From assembly GCA_030544235.1 (NCBI GenBank), contig CM060467.1:7061001-7125000 (forward strand): a stretch of DNA of 64,000 bases, given 5' to 3'. The notes under the pieces were generated by a model. The model did no database searches, was not told the origin of the DNA, and saw nothing but the letters and a program-made list of their open reading frames with translations. Shown here one piece after another: positions 22,518 through 34,475 of the stretch (position 1 is its first letter; each line of letters starts with the position of its first letter). This stretch comes from Lepturacanthus savala (Eukaryota; Chordata; Actinopteri; Scombriformes; Trichiuridae). The position numbers and the translations under genes are program-made.

Positions 22518-25137
22518 CCTGGATCACACTATCCTTCCTTTTATTAAAGAGGTGAGATGGAAGTCTTCTCAAGCATGTCAAGGTGTGAAATGTGAGCCGA
22601 CCTTTTCTCCAAAACCATACTATATTGGTGGGCTTGTGTTTTCATATAAGACGTAGCTTATAGCTTGTTCCTGTGAGCGTTTTCGAAAAGCTGATGATAA
22701 AAGCCTATAACCCACATCTAGCCTACAGGGTAACCACAAGGCCACAGGTGCAAACTTTAAGGGTGTCTCGGACAGCTTGCACAACTCTGCATGCAAGACA
22801 CATGGTTTCCTCCACTCTTTTTTTTTAAAAACCACATGGTTTTAAAAGTTACAAACACATTTAATTGCCCCATTAAAAAATGTTTCATTTGCATCTGTTG
22901 ATTTACGAATTAATCATTGCAACTGCGTTTTCTGATATATCAAGAGGGAGACATGTCCCCTCCAGTATTTAGAGGTGTTCAAAGTGTTCTCCCCCACACA
23001 AACTAATAATGCTGCAATGACACTCAACCAGGTCACACTGCCATCTGAAATATTGCTATTTAAATGGAATCATAATGATAACTATATAAATTGTCATAAC
23101 AAGATCTGGAAAGTTTCTTTAAATGCTGCTGTCATTGTTAACGTTAAATATATGAAAAGATGTAACATTAAAAAACATGTCTAACAGTTGTAACAGTAAT
23201 TAAAATGATTGAACCGATGGATACGAATTATAATAGACATAGGGCAAACAGACACTTTAAAATAAAGGGTTTAATTTATCGCAAAACAGAAAACAATTTA
23301 CATTTTGTTGAAGGTTACAAAAGATGTGTAATTCAAGCTTTGGGGCCATAATCAATCAAAATCAATGGAATATACCAAACTGACCTAACAAACTAAACAC
23401 TGTGAATCATACAGTATATCAGTATATACACAGCAAGGCGTATTAGTGCTGATGTGACACTGGGTGCTGCTCGTCATGGAGCCCAGCAGATTCCTTTCAG
23501 CTAAACTGTCACTCAAAGTGGATACACTCTTAATTATGCAGATATATGCCAAATTGTAGGCCTTAATAAAGTGTGAACACATACTAACAAATTCATTACT
23601 CTCATGGTTATGCATAGGGAAATTATCTATACAGACCAAGACCTTTCTTCACATCAGGCTGGCATCCATAAGGATCACCTTTCTCCTGTAACCTGCCTCG
23701 AGTGGCCATTCGAAGAACTGTGGTTTTTGACTTTTCACTTCTGCTTTTGCAGATATAATGCAGTACTTCTTCTATTAGAAACAACTACTGTGTGCAAGTA
23801 TTTTCATTACTATCAGTTTCAATTCAGAGGAAAAAGCAAGAAAGGTTCTTTTTTTTTTTTTTTTTACAGTTGTCTCATACAGCTGTTTAAGACACATATG
23901 CACTTCCCTAAAAAATGTTGAAATTGTACCCAGAATAGAATGTTTTCAAAATAATAAAAAAGAGCCTACAGTGTCTATGGATACAGTGTTTGCTGACACA
24001 ACTGAGATTTGTCAAATCCAATAAACAAGTGGAGACATTTAAAAATATCAGATTAAGTAGATTAGGCTATGATCAGGCTGCAAGGCTTAATGCTTGATTT
24101 CATATTTTTTTGGTGAAATTAGATTTTTTTTTTTGGTGAGGTTGTTCACATTTCCAATTAAATGTGCATTGTATGTGATCTCCATGTCACACCTGTATGT
24201 CAAGTTGAGTTGTTTTTTTTTTTTTTTCCATTGTCGTAGGTTAGTTTGAGCCCTATTTAGATCATCCCTCCTCAAGAGGCGCCTTTTGTTCTCCACTAAT
24301 TTTTGGAGGTACTTTTTGTTTCAACGGTGTTGCCTGGTGTTTGAAAATAACGTAGTCTGCATCATCCCGTATCACCCCAAACATGTCCCCCATGTGCATT
24401 AAAGGACAACATCTCAATACACAGAAAAAGCGTAGTCTGACACTGTACCACACACATTGCCACAATGATTGACAGCACTCAGCATCGGTCCAAACAGCAG
24501 TCTGATGCACTGGCAGGTTTGTTGGACGAGAATGAAGAGACGGCATCCAAGCGACAATATGAGTCGGGAGTGAGTAAAAGAAAAAAGTAAAATAAATTAC
24601 TGCGAAATTATCTGCAGATGTTTTCAAAGCAAATGGACCAATGATTAAAGAAAACACAGAATGAAGCAGTTTCATACACAAGAATAAGAGGTTTGGCAGT
24701 TTTGGAAGTTAATATTAACATTAGCTCAGCCTTTTGCTCTAATAAATTAGGATCCATACATTTGATGACATCTTCCATGCAGTTAAAGATTATTAAAAAA
24801 CAGCTACAGCTAAACAGCTAAACATTTGCATGAGAAAAATGACTGAAAATGACTGAAGCCATTTTTGGGATTAATTTAATTTGTGTTATTCAAGGTTTTA
24901 GCTTGTTGTTCATGTTCAATCCACTGTGATGAAGTAAGAAGTCATTTGTCTGTTTAGATCATTATGTAATCACTGTAATTCCCCCCTCCCCCCACACACA
25001 GGTCTTGATCCTCCTCATACTGTCATGAGATCATGCTATTGGCAGGACTCCCCCACGCCTCAGACTCGTCTGGTCTGGGGCGTGTGCATTCTTTCTTTTT
25101 TTTCCAGGAAAACTGTGCTTTTTTATTTTCCAGGAAA

Positions 25138-26613
25138 ATGGCCATGGCTGTGACCGACTCTGCTGTTCTCAGTGGTTTTAGTGAGAATCAATCCATACAG
25201 GACCTACCTGTGCGGTAAGATTAAATCTACAGTTGAGCCACATACATCCATAACCTAGATTGCAAAGTTTGTGCAACTTTCTTGGTCCTCTTTGTCACTA
25301 GCTTTTACTCTGTCTTCACTCCCATTGCAGAATAACTCAGGAGTTATTGCTAGCAGCTGTGTAAGCTATGTGCATTTCTTGCCATGACTAATCTTAGTGA
25401 AACTAAGGTTTTATAGCACTCACTATCAAGTCCATCACAGTGCACAACAGTATATATTGTTAGCAAAGTAGTTGATCTGAGTTTAAATAGTGGAAACTTT
25501 CTAATCATTCATTTTTCTTTCGTATTCAGCACTACTGAAGCATCCTTTCCCAACAACATCACTGCAAGCCCCTCAGAGTACTATTACGACCCTGACTACC
25601 CTGACGGTGACTATGGGATGTGTGTGTATGAGCGTCATGGGGCCTATTTTCTTCCAGTCCTCTACTCCATCTTCTTCCTCCTGGGCTTTCTGGGCAACTC
25701 TCTGGTCATTTGGGTCATTGCTTGTGGTGTGAAACTCTGCAACATGACTGACGTGTGCCTCCTCAACCTGGCTGTTGCTGACCTTCTCCTGGTGTGTTCC
25801 CTTCCCTTCCTAGCCCACCAAGCCAGAGACCAGTGGATCTTTGGAGATACCCTGTGCAAGATGGTCCTGGGTGTTTATCATATTGTTTTCTACTGTGGGA
25901 TCTTTTTCATCATCCTGATGAGCATTGACCGGTACTTAGCTATAGTACATGCTGTTTACGCCATGCGAGCACGGACCCGTTCTTTTGGAATGACAGCAGC
26001 TGCTGTTACATGGGGAGCTGGATTTTTTGCTTCATTCCCTGATCTTATCTTTCTGAAGCAGCAGGAGAGTAATATGTCTCATTCCTGCTATCCTGTGTAT
26101 CCTGGAGATGATTGGGACACACCTCACTTCTGGACGATCTTCAGCCTTTTCAAAATGAATGTTTTAGGTTTATTCATCCCTTTAGCCATCATGAGTTTCT
26201 GCTACTCACAGATCATCTGGAAGCTGTTTTACAGCCAGTCGTCCAAGAAACATCCGTTAATCCATTTAGTCCTCATAGTGGTTGCTGTTTTCTTCTGCTG
26301 CTGGGTCCCCTACAACGTTGCATCATTGTTCAAAGCACTGGAGCTGCTGAATATCTACACAGACTGTGAAAGCAGCAAGGCCATCAGATTGGCTTTACAA
26401 GTCACTGAGGCCATTGCTTACTCTCACAGCTGCCTCAATCCCATCCTGTATGCGTTTGTTGGAGAGAATTTCAGGTGGAAACTGATGAGATTGATAAATA
26501 GGACTCCCTGCACGGTGTGTCAGGCTATCAAGGTCTTCATACCTCAGGACAGAATCACTGGGTCAGCATACTCACATACCACCAGCCTGGATGAGAAGAC
26601 AACTGCTGTGTAA
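25138..26613 (+). CDS. Chemokine receptor R2 (CC-type GPCR), two coding exons
   Basis: Paralogue of R1 and R3. Exon 25138-25214 encodes MAMAVTDSAVLSGF then SENQSIQDLPV and ends two bases into an Arg codon at GTAAGA; exon 25530-26613 completes it. Predicted length 386 residues. The receptor exon has the acidic tyrosine-rich N terminus, GNSLVIW, NLAVADLLL, ILMSIDRYLAIVHA, FCCWVPYN, HSCLNPILY and a Ser/Thr tail. It differs from R1 and R3 in the second extracellular loop (DDWDTPHFW, one residue shorter), before TM6 (KKHPLIHL) and in the tail (GENFRWKLM). ATG at 25138 and 25144 are both possible starts. CTATTTTCCAG-like T-rich sequence with AG just upstream may mean the ATG lies in an exon preceded by a 5'UTR intron. 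Ligand cannot be assigned from sequence. Confidence 0.9.
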
Positions 26614-26629
26614 ACAGTGGGTACTGGAG

Positions 26630-26645
26630 TGTGGTCATCACCACA
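26630..26645 (+). promoter_or_regulatory. Conserved palindromic hairpin in R2 3'UTR
   Basis: TGTGGTCATCACCACA: 6-bp stem TGTGGT/ACCACA around CATC, 16 bp after the stop codon region. The same element follows R1 (19761-19776 on the opposite strand) and R3 (31691-31706). Confidence 0.6.
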
Positions 26646-26669
26646 ATGAGGAAGGAAATGAGTATAAAA

Positions 26670-26958
26670 TAGAGATGGGCTGATCCGATACCGGATATCG
26701 GCTCCGATACTGACAAATCAGCTGGATCGGATATCGGATGAAAGATGCCGATCCAGTGTTCCGATCCAGTCACGCATCTAGTTACTTTGATTATATGTTT
26801 GCAAGCTGGGTACGTCATCACTCTGAGCATGCACAGCATTCAAGCAGAACCCGTTGGTCTGCTCAATGCTTCCTCTTCACAGTAGCAACCGTAGACCAGG
26901 TAAAAAAAAAAAAGAAAGTCCAGCACAAAAAAGAAAAACCTGGATCAGTACATCACTA
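26670..26958. mobile_element. hAT-type MITE with terminal repeats and 8-bp target duplication
   Basis: Left end TAGAGATGGGCTGATCC and right end, reverse-complemented, TAGTGATGTACTGATCC match at most positions. Flanks GTATAAAA (26662-26669) and GTATAAAG (26959-26966) form an 8-bp target duplication with one mismatch, as expected for hAT. Internal sequence repeats GATCGGATATCGG-like phrases common in fish nonautonomous hAT families. No transposase. Confidence 0.82.
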
Positions 26959-27051
26959 GTATAAAGTATGAAGTATATGCGTATATATCATTTTGAGAGA
27001 CACATGCCTGATTTTATGGTCTCATTATGTTGTATATTACAGAGCTATATC

Positions 27052-27411
27052 CTAGCCTGGGTATACCCATCCTTCCTTGCACATGAATTAACTTCCCTCT
27101 GCAATTTAGTCTGGACACCAGGGACCCAATTTCCCCCTCACCAAGGTAGCCAGCAGCATGAAGAAGCAACTTTGCTGATCAACATGGCAGCAGATGGGAA
27201 TTTCGATGAAGCCTTAGAAAATGATCCAAGTAATTTAGACTGCAAGTTTATTTTGAAAAATGATCATCATTGGATATTTGGTACATCATTGGGTATGTTT
27301 GATTGACATTTGTAGCGCCCAATAAACAGTTCTGGGCATTCATAAACCATGCCTTCAATATTAAGGAATCTCAGTCTACATTGAGATGTGGTCTGGTGTT
27401 AGCCAGGCTAG
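27052..27411. mobile_element. Probable nonautonomous DNA transposon
   Basis: Ends CTAGCCTGGGT and AGCCAGGCTAG are inverted repeats. Internal phrases such as AGTCTGGACACCAGGG are familiar from a dispersed fish repeat. Target duplication not clear, superfamily not assigned. Confidence 0.5.
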
Positions 27412-30286
27412 TTATATGTTTTTTTTTTTAACTTCATTTTTATACATTTATATATATTTGTATACTTGTATAGGTTTCCTAGACTACATAAGGGTGCATA
27501 ATATAATTGTACTGTATATATATGATTTGAATTATGAATGACTTTCTGTTTTTCTTTTTTAATAAAACAGAAATGTTCAAACACAAAAGCTATCGAGAAA
27601 GTCAGCACAAGAAGCCTCAACAGCCTCATTTAATATTCAGCTCCCAAAAGAAGCAATAGGTCCTCAGCAACAAGCTAGTGGCAAAATTACCTTCAAAGAG
27701 GGCCAAAGCATGCATTCTCATTGTTCAGAGTAAAATTTAACAAAGGGCCAATAAATAAAAGCTGCCCATGTTTTCTAGGTTGAGGCATTTTCATTTACTT
27801 ATGTGAAATCTCTATTAATGTCATCAATGCTTTGATGATATTTTAATGGGTTATTTTAGTCTTTTTTGTTTCTCTTTTATCTTTCCTTTCTATTTTGTGT
27901 GCAGATAAGATGTAGCCAACACAAGCAGATTTTTTTATAATGCATAAATCTGTATATATCAGAGAAGTTGATGTTTTTCTTTCCCAATTAAATTGTATTG
28001 TTATTATATTATTAAATGTTATAGATATGTAATGGATTCTACTTTTTTATTTCTAAAGTACTACTATGTTCTGGTTGTATTTTTGGTCATTTTTGCAGCA
28101 GTTACTGTCCTTGTTTTAAAATTATGCATTATTAAGGGCATTACCACTCTGAGTGACAGGTCGCAAACTACTAGGTCAATGGTGTTAGCTAGACTTAGCA
28201 CCTGCCCAGATCCGCATTCTCTTCCACTTATGGTCATGTGAAAGATATTTCTGGCTCCAAAGAATGAAGATGGTGACACAGAAATTGATGATCTCAAAGC
28301 TTCAAAACAGGAGTCTAAAAACAAATTGGTGACATCGTGGTGCCTATTTCTGTTGTTAATGCAGCCTATGGTTTTGCACTAGTATGGTGCTGAAAATGAC
28401 GAGAAGTTGTTTTCATGCTTCAGGCCAGTAAAACCCAGATGGATATTTTCTGCCAGTTTTGTTTAAAAGAAAAAGTTCTTCCTTTGGAAACACTGAACAG
28501 ACATGCAAGACAATGGTCACATGACCCACAAAGCTGCAATCGTTACTATTGGGAAGTGTGATATTGCATTTCACAATAAAACCACTCGGTTGGAAAATCA
28601 CTAGATTTCTTGGTAATCCATGGTCCACTTTTGGATGCAACCCTCTAGTTGGGAACCAACACTTTAGAGTATATGACCAGTAGCTGGGTCATTGATAATT
28701 TTTGGGGGGCCTGTAGAATACAAACTTCTACAATTCCATCTGTCTGTCAAGAATTTAACAGCAACATTCTATTGTATAGCATGCATGATAGGCCTTTTTC
28801 ACAGCAGACCTATTAATATGTTGCAGAAAGAGAAACAGAGGAATACCTAAGACTATTTTAGGCTATTTAGAAACTCACTTTTGCAAAGATAAGATCAGAT
28901 AAACCTATAGTGACTCAACTATTCTTAGTGTTTCACTTTTTTAAACCATGAAAGAAGTGCCAGGCAGGGATTTCTAATGTGAGAAAAGGGACTGTTGCAC
29001 AGATAAACCTATATTTCAACACACCTGCTCCTTCATCATTGTTGTCTTTGAATTGGCAAGTATGGAGCAGAGATAAAAGCACCTGAATCAGATGCAATTT
29101 GCTGGATGATGCATAGAAAACCTTGTATCTATGGGATTTGGTGAATGCTGAATTCATTGGGCAAAGAAGACAGAAGGATGTCTAGAAGCTGCAGGGGGTT
29201 GTCACAAATAAGAAAATATCTAAATGTTAAGAAATAAACATGGTCAAACAAATCCTATAATTAGTGATCAACAAGGACTGATACTCTCACTGGAACATTT
29301 AAGCACTTGAACATACATCAACATTATAAAAATGACCTATACTGTCAGAAATCATTTTTGGGATGAATTTATGTTGTGTGTACTTTGATTTTTTAATTTG
29401 GCTAAGGTACAATCCACTAACATGAAGTGACTATTTCCCTTTTTTAATAAAAGCATCTACTGTACACTAACACTTCCTGTACTCAGTGGACTGTTTCCCC
29501 ATTTTCATAGAAACAATATTCTAGGAGTTATCCTGCTCTCACACAAACTCAGACATCAGCAGACTAATGTAGGTAAGTTTTTAATCATTTTTATAATTTT
29601 ATAATTTACCTTGGCTTCTCTTTAACATGATAGGTGACACATTTAACTCAAGCTCTCTTTGTGAAGGTTCTAGTCTCTTTCATGTAGAAATGAAGAACAT
29701 GTATAAGTATGTCCAAATTCACATATATAAATTCACTTACATCTATCAAATGTCCATGTACTTGTGAGGTCCTGACAGCAAACTGTGTGGTTGGCACTAG
29801 AGTAGGTGGGCTGATTCGGGATGTTCTCACAAGATTTGTTTGCTGACCTTAATATTAAGTTTGTCCCTATGGTCCATCTAGCCTAGCAGGGACCTTTGTA
29901 ACTCAGGGGCCTTCCACATGAATGTGGGTATTAGACGGGGAAACTGCAGTTTCTTCTTCTTGCAAACAATTTGCTTTGCTGCCATTTGTAAGACCAGTAT
30001 GACCAGTACTTCATTGTACTATATCCTACTATATAATCCAGAAGAAATATCATCTCTGCTTTCCAGAGAGCTTCCAAAGCCAATCTCTTGCAACTGTCTG
30101 ATCAGTTCTTGTCTTTGATAGATATAATTCGCCACCTACAGTTTTGGGCATGACACTGTTTAAGGAGGAACTGCATAGCTGCATTTTTTGAAGATGTTTT
30201 AGTTATTGAATAATTATGGGGAAATGTGTCATTTTTTTGCTTTCTTTTCTTACGTCATGCGTTTTTTTATTTTAAAGGAAGATGAC

Positions 30287-31683
30287 ATGGCTGTTGTCCA
30301 TGTCCTCAGTGGCTTTAATGAGAATCTACCTATAGGGGACCTACCTCTGCGGTAAGATCAAATCTACAGCTGATCCACATACCTCCATTAATCATATCAC
30401 ACTGCCACGAAGTCTGTGCAACTTTGTCAGTACTGATTTTTCTTTTTTTCTTTAGCATAGTACAGTTTAGTATGTATTGAGCTACAGAATGGGGTTTTGA
30501 AATTCCTCAAAGCTACAGTAAAAAGCTGAATACTTTATTATTTTACTCTTTTTTTCACCAACTACTGATTACCAACATTTCTATATATGTTTGTTTCTTA
30601 TTCAGCACTACTGAAGAATCCTTTCCCAACAACATCACTGCAAGCCCCTCAGAGTACTATTATGACCCTGACTACCCTGACGGTGACTATGGGATGTGTG
30701 TGTATGAGCGTCATGGGGCCTATTTTCTTCCAGTCCTCTACTCCATCTTCTTCCTCCTGGGCTTTCTGGGCAACTCTCTGGTCATTTGGGTCATTGCTTG
30801 TGGTGTGAGACTCCGCAGCATGACTGACGTGTGCCTCCTAAATCTGGTTGTCGCTGACCTTCTCCTGGTGTGTTCCCTTCCCTTCCTAGCCCACCAAGCC
30901 AGAGACCAGTGGATCTTTGGAGATACCCTGTGCAAGGTGGTCCTGGGTATTTATCATATTGTTTTCTACTGTGGGATCTTTTTCATCATCCTGATGAGCA
31001 TTGACCGGTACTTAGCTATAGTACATGCTGTTTACGCCATGCGAGCACGGACCCGATCTTTTGGAATGACAGCAGCTGCTGTTACATGGGGAGCTGGATT
31101 TTTTGCTTCATTCCCTGATCTGATCTTTCTTAAGCAGCAGGAGAGTAATATGTCTTATTCCTGCTATCCTGTGTATCCTGGAGATGATTGGAACGGCATA
31201 CGTAACTTCTGGGCGATCTTTAGCCTTTTCAAAATTAACATTTTAGGTTTATTTACCCCTTTAGTCATCATGAGTTTCTGCTACTCACAGATCATCTGGA
31301 CACTCTTTTACAGCCAGTCATCTAAGAAACAGGCCATCCGTTTAGTCCTCATAGTGGTTGGTGTTTTCTTCTGCTGCTGGGTCCCCTACAACGTTGCATC
31401 ATTGTTCAAAGCACTGGAGCTGCTGAATATCTACACAGACTGTGAAAGCAGCAAGGCCATCAGATTGGCTTTGCAGGTCACTGAGGCCATCGCCTACTCT
31501 CACAGCTGCCTCAATCCCATCCTGTATGTGTTTGTCGGGGAGAAGTTCAGGAGGCAACTGCTGAGACTGATAAACAGGACTCCCTGCACGGTGGCTATCA
31601 AGGTCTTCATACCTCAGGACAGAATCACTGGGTCAGCATACTCACATACCACCAGCCTGGATAAGAGGAGCAATGCTGTGTAA
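30287..31683 (+). CDS. Chemokine receptor R3 (CC-type GPCR), two coding exons
   Basis: Tandem paralogue of R2. Exon 30287-30351 encodes MAVVHVLSGFNENLPIGDLPL and ends two bases into an Arg codon at GTAAGA; exon 30606-31683 continues in frame. Predicted length 380 residues. The ATG at 30282 is out of frame (it meets TAG before the donor), so 30287 is chosen; the preceding context is GAC. Receptor landmarks are as in R1: SPSEYYYDPDYPDG, GNSLVIW, ILMSIDRYLAIVHA, DDWNGIRNFW in the second extracellular loop, FCCWVPYN and HSCLNPILY. Compared with R1 and R2 it lacks two codons in the tail (PCTVAIKV versus PCTVCxAIKV), removing a cysteine that could be a palmitoylation site (inference). Confidence 0.9.
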
Positions 31684-31690
31684 AAAGAGG

Positions 31691-31706
31691 TGTGGTCATC
31701 ACCACA
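31691..31706 (+). promoter_or_regulatory. Conserved palindromic hairpin in R3 3'UTR, first copy
   Basis: TGTGGTCATCACCACA, identical to the element after R2; a second copy stands at 31916-31931 and is followed by a related GGACxTTTC phrase, so the 3'UTR block is itself duplicated. Confidence 0.6.
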
Positions 31707-34335
31707 ATATGGACATTTCTTAGGAAGTAAATGGGTATATGGTAAGTTTTTTTTTTGGTTTTTTTTTAAGACTATAATACGTATATGGGTATATATAATT
31801 TTGAGAGACATATGTCATGATTGTATGATCTCATTATGTTGTAACCTTATTTTCACACATTTATATATCTGTATATGGATGTATAATGAAAAACTGTAAA
31901 CAGGAAGAAGTGTGGTGTGGTCATCACCACAAAGAGGACGTTTCCATGAAATCATGTGATTCATCATGTGAATCAATCATGATTCTAGTTATGTTACAGT
32001 TAAAATTTTGTTTGGTAATAGGGTATGGTGTGAGATTCGGCACTTAAGGGAATGGGTATAAAGATTTTTTGGTATCTTTCAAGAATATAAAAAGTATATT
32101 TTACAGTATGTATCAGTTATTTTATTATGATACAGAGTTCTATACATATTTTGTACCGTAATTTCTGACATATAGTGTACTATATATATTAGATTTTGGA
32201 TAATTAACATTTTTTGTTTGATTGACACTTGCTACTGCTAACAAATATTAAACATTGCATGTAAATGTCATTGCCTCACTCATATCTGTCAGCTTTATGT
32301 GCATCAAACTGTGGTATTTCAAGAAGTCTCTGGTGCAGGTAGCAAATTTAGTTTTGCAAGTGTAATAGCATTTGTAGCAGCAGATTTCCGCTTAGCACCG
32401 TCCTAGAGAAAACCACAACCTGAAAAGGGAAGTGTACAAGTTTTCAGTCTGTGTGTATGTTCTGTGTTGTTTTGTCTCTGTAAACTAAGCATTTCCATTT
32501 GTGGAAAATAATATTTATTCTGATATTATTTTGTTCCTGAATGCATTTTTGGTTTCCACATTGTTGTTGAAGATTTTAAATACAACAAGTTGGATTTTGA
32601 AAGCGTTATTTCACTTCCGTAAACTCTGAGATGAGAAAGAGTGGTCAACATTTAAGAAGCATGCAAACATTTGATCTGTGGTGAATCAAGAACCATGAAC
32701 ATCAAACCCTACACTTCAACAAAGAGGCCACTTAAAGTTAGTACAACCAGTAAAACTGCCCATGTTTTCTCGGTTGAGGTGTTTCATTAGCTGATTCTCA
32801 TCATACAGAATTTTCATTAATTTCATTAATGTTATCATAATAGTATTATTCGAGACATGGTTTTGTTTATTTTCTCTTGTTTTTTATTAATTATAATTTT
32901 TTTGCAGACTGAATTTAGCCTACTAACCCAAGCAGCTTTTGTAATGCTTGTGTTTTATTTAACATGTACAGTATATATCATTAATCTGCTCTTTTTCTGA
33001 ATAAATGTATGGGTGTGAATCATTTATTTTTCTGCATTTGTTATTGATTTTGAAAGTATCTCTGTATGAGTAGCCTGCTGAGTAAATCCCTTTTACCTTT
33101 AAGCTGATGTGGTGACTCAATCTTTTTTAGGGACTGACTTGCCTAAACATGAAAAGAAGAGCCAGACAACGACACTTCATGCTAAATTCAATGGGCGAAG
33201 AAGACAAAATGGTGTCTACAAGTTAAAAGAAAATGTCTAAATGGCATAAACGTAACAGTCAAAGTAACCCTATAATCAGTAATTAACTGGGACCAGTGCC
33301 ACAGGAACAGTTCTCACACTGAGTAACATCATGCTGTTAGTGCTCCATTGTATTCAGCACTGTCATTTTATAAGCAACAGTTCAAAATAAATAAATCCCC
33401 CTTCATTCAGGATATGTCTTCCGTTTGTCACATTTTCTATCATCCGGGGTGATGAGACACCTCAGCCCTCTGCAATAAGGGAAACCTTGATGATTAGTAT
33501 TGAATTCAGTCCCTACCTCTGTACACTCATATGAAAATGAGGTTTGCATCAGGGTGTCTTTGCCCTGACCTCCCAGAGCAGCAGCAGAAAACACAGTAGT
33601 TGAAAAGCTGACTCTTTTTTTTTAAGAAAATAAACATGCCAATTAAATTTGATCAGAATTCACTTTATAATTTCAAATAAGTCCCTGCACAATTCAAGAA
33701 ATTGATAGATCTGAATCCACCTATTAAAGATAAGTATATAACCTGCAATAATATCTGGCTGTAACATGCTGTAATTCCACTTCTTTCCTTCAAGAGGCGC
33801 TGTAGCGTCCAGACTGCCTTTAGCTCAACATGTGACTAAGATGTGCACAGCTGAAAGCTGATTTAATTATTGATGTCAATGTGTAACTTCATTAGGTTTT
33901 AAGGTGTCTTTATGCAAATCTATAATCTGAAATATATGGATAGTTTGCCTGTTTGGAAACATGTTATTGACACTGCTGCTGGAGGAGAAAACAGCAGATC
34001 ACAGCGGCTGATCCAGTGAACAAAGCGGAGCTCTTTGGTAATTTACCTCTGCCATCGAAGAGTATAATTGATCCAGCAAGAAACAAATCAGGATGATGTG
34101 AAGCTCCAGGAATGGTTTCATCACTTCATGGTGATGCTAAACTGGCGACATTTCACACACATAACATGACATTTTCTCAAACTCTTTAATTTCATTTACA
34201 AGAACAGTAAGTATCATAATTAATCACAGCATTTGAATAATTGTTTCATAAACATCTGTACACTCTTGAAATGGATCATTGTTACTGAGTAGTCTGAGTA
34301 ACATTCATCTCCTGGAAGCAGTAACCACATGCAGT

Positions 34336-34400
34336 TGCACACACACATGCATGCACACCCACATGTGCACACACATACACACACACACACACACACACAT
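34336..34400. repeat. (CA)n-rich microsatellite
   Basis: Imperfect then perfect CA dinucleotides about 75 bp beyond the R4 stop codon. Confidence 0.9.
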
Positions 34401-34475
34401 TCAGGAAATACGTCATTGAAAGATCACATGCACCCACAACCGCCATCGCCACACAACAAAGCATGTTCAACGTTG

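Larger units (their letters stand above)
26614..30286. other. R2 3' flank and R2-R3 intergenic region
   Basis: About 3.7 kb. It contains the conserved hairpin at 26630, a hAT-type MITE (26670-26958), a TIR-bounded element (27052-27411), and AATAAA candidates near 27561 and 27752. Blocks at about 27640-27960 and 28930-29270 are diverged copies of 32640-32960 and 33130-33300 downstream of R3. A donor-like CAG/ATGTAG then GTAAGT at 29573 may close an R3 5'UTR exon. No further gene seen. Confidence 0.65.
31684..34475. other. Intergenic region between convergent R3 and R4
   Basis: Two copies of the conserved hairpin (31691 and 31916) lie just after R3. Blocks to about 33300 are the second copy of the R2/R3 tandem unit. 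AATAAA near 33000 is a candidate R3 polyadenylation signal. A CA-rich microsatellite lies at 34336-34400 close to the R4 stop. No other gene seen. Confidence 0.65.

Noticed and set aside
24262..24681. Minus-strand 139-codon open frame
   Set aside because: No recognisable motif, no coding-like splice context and an unusual composition; probably chance or transposon relic.
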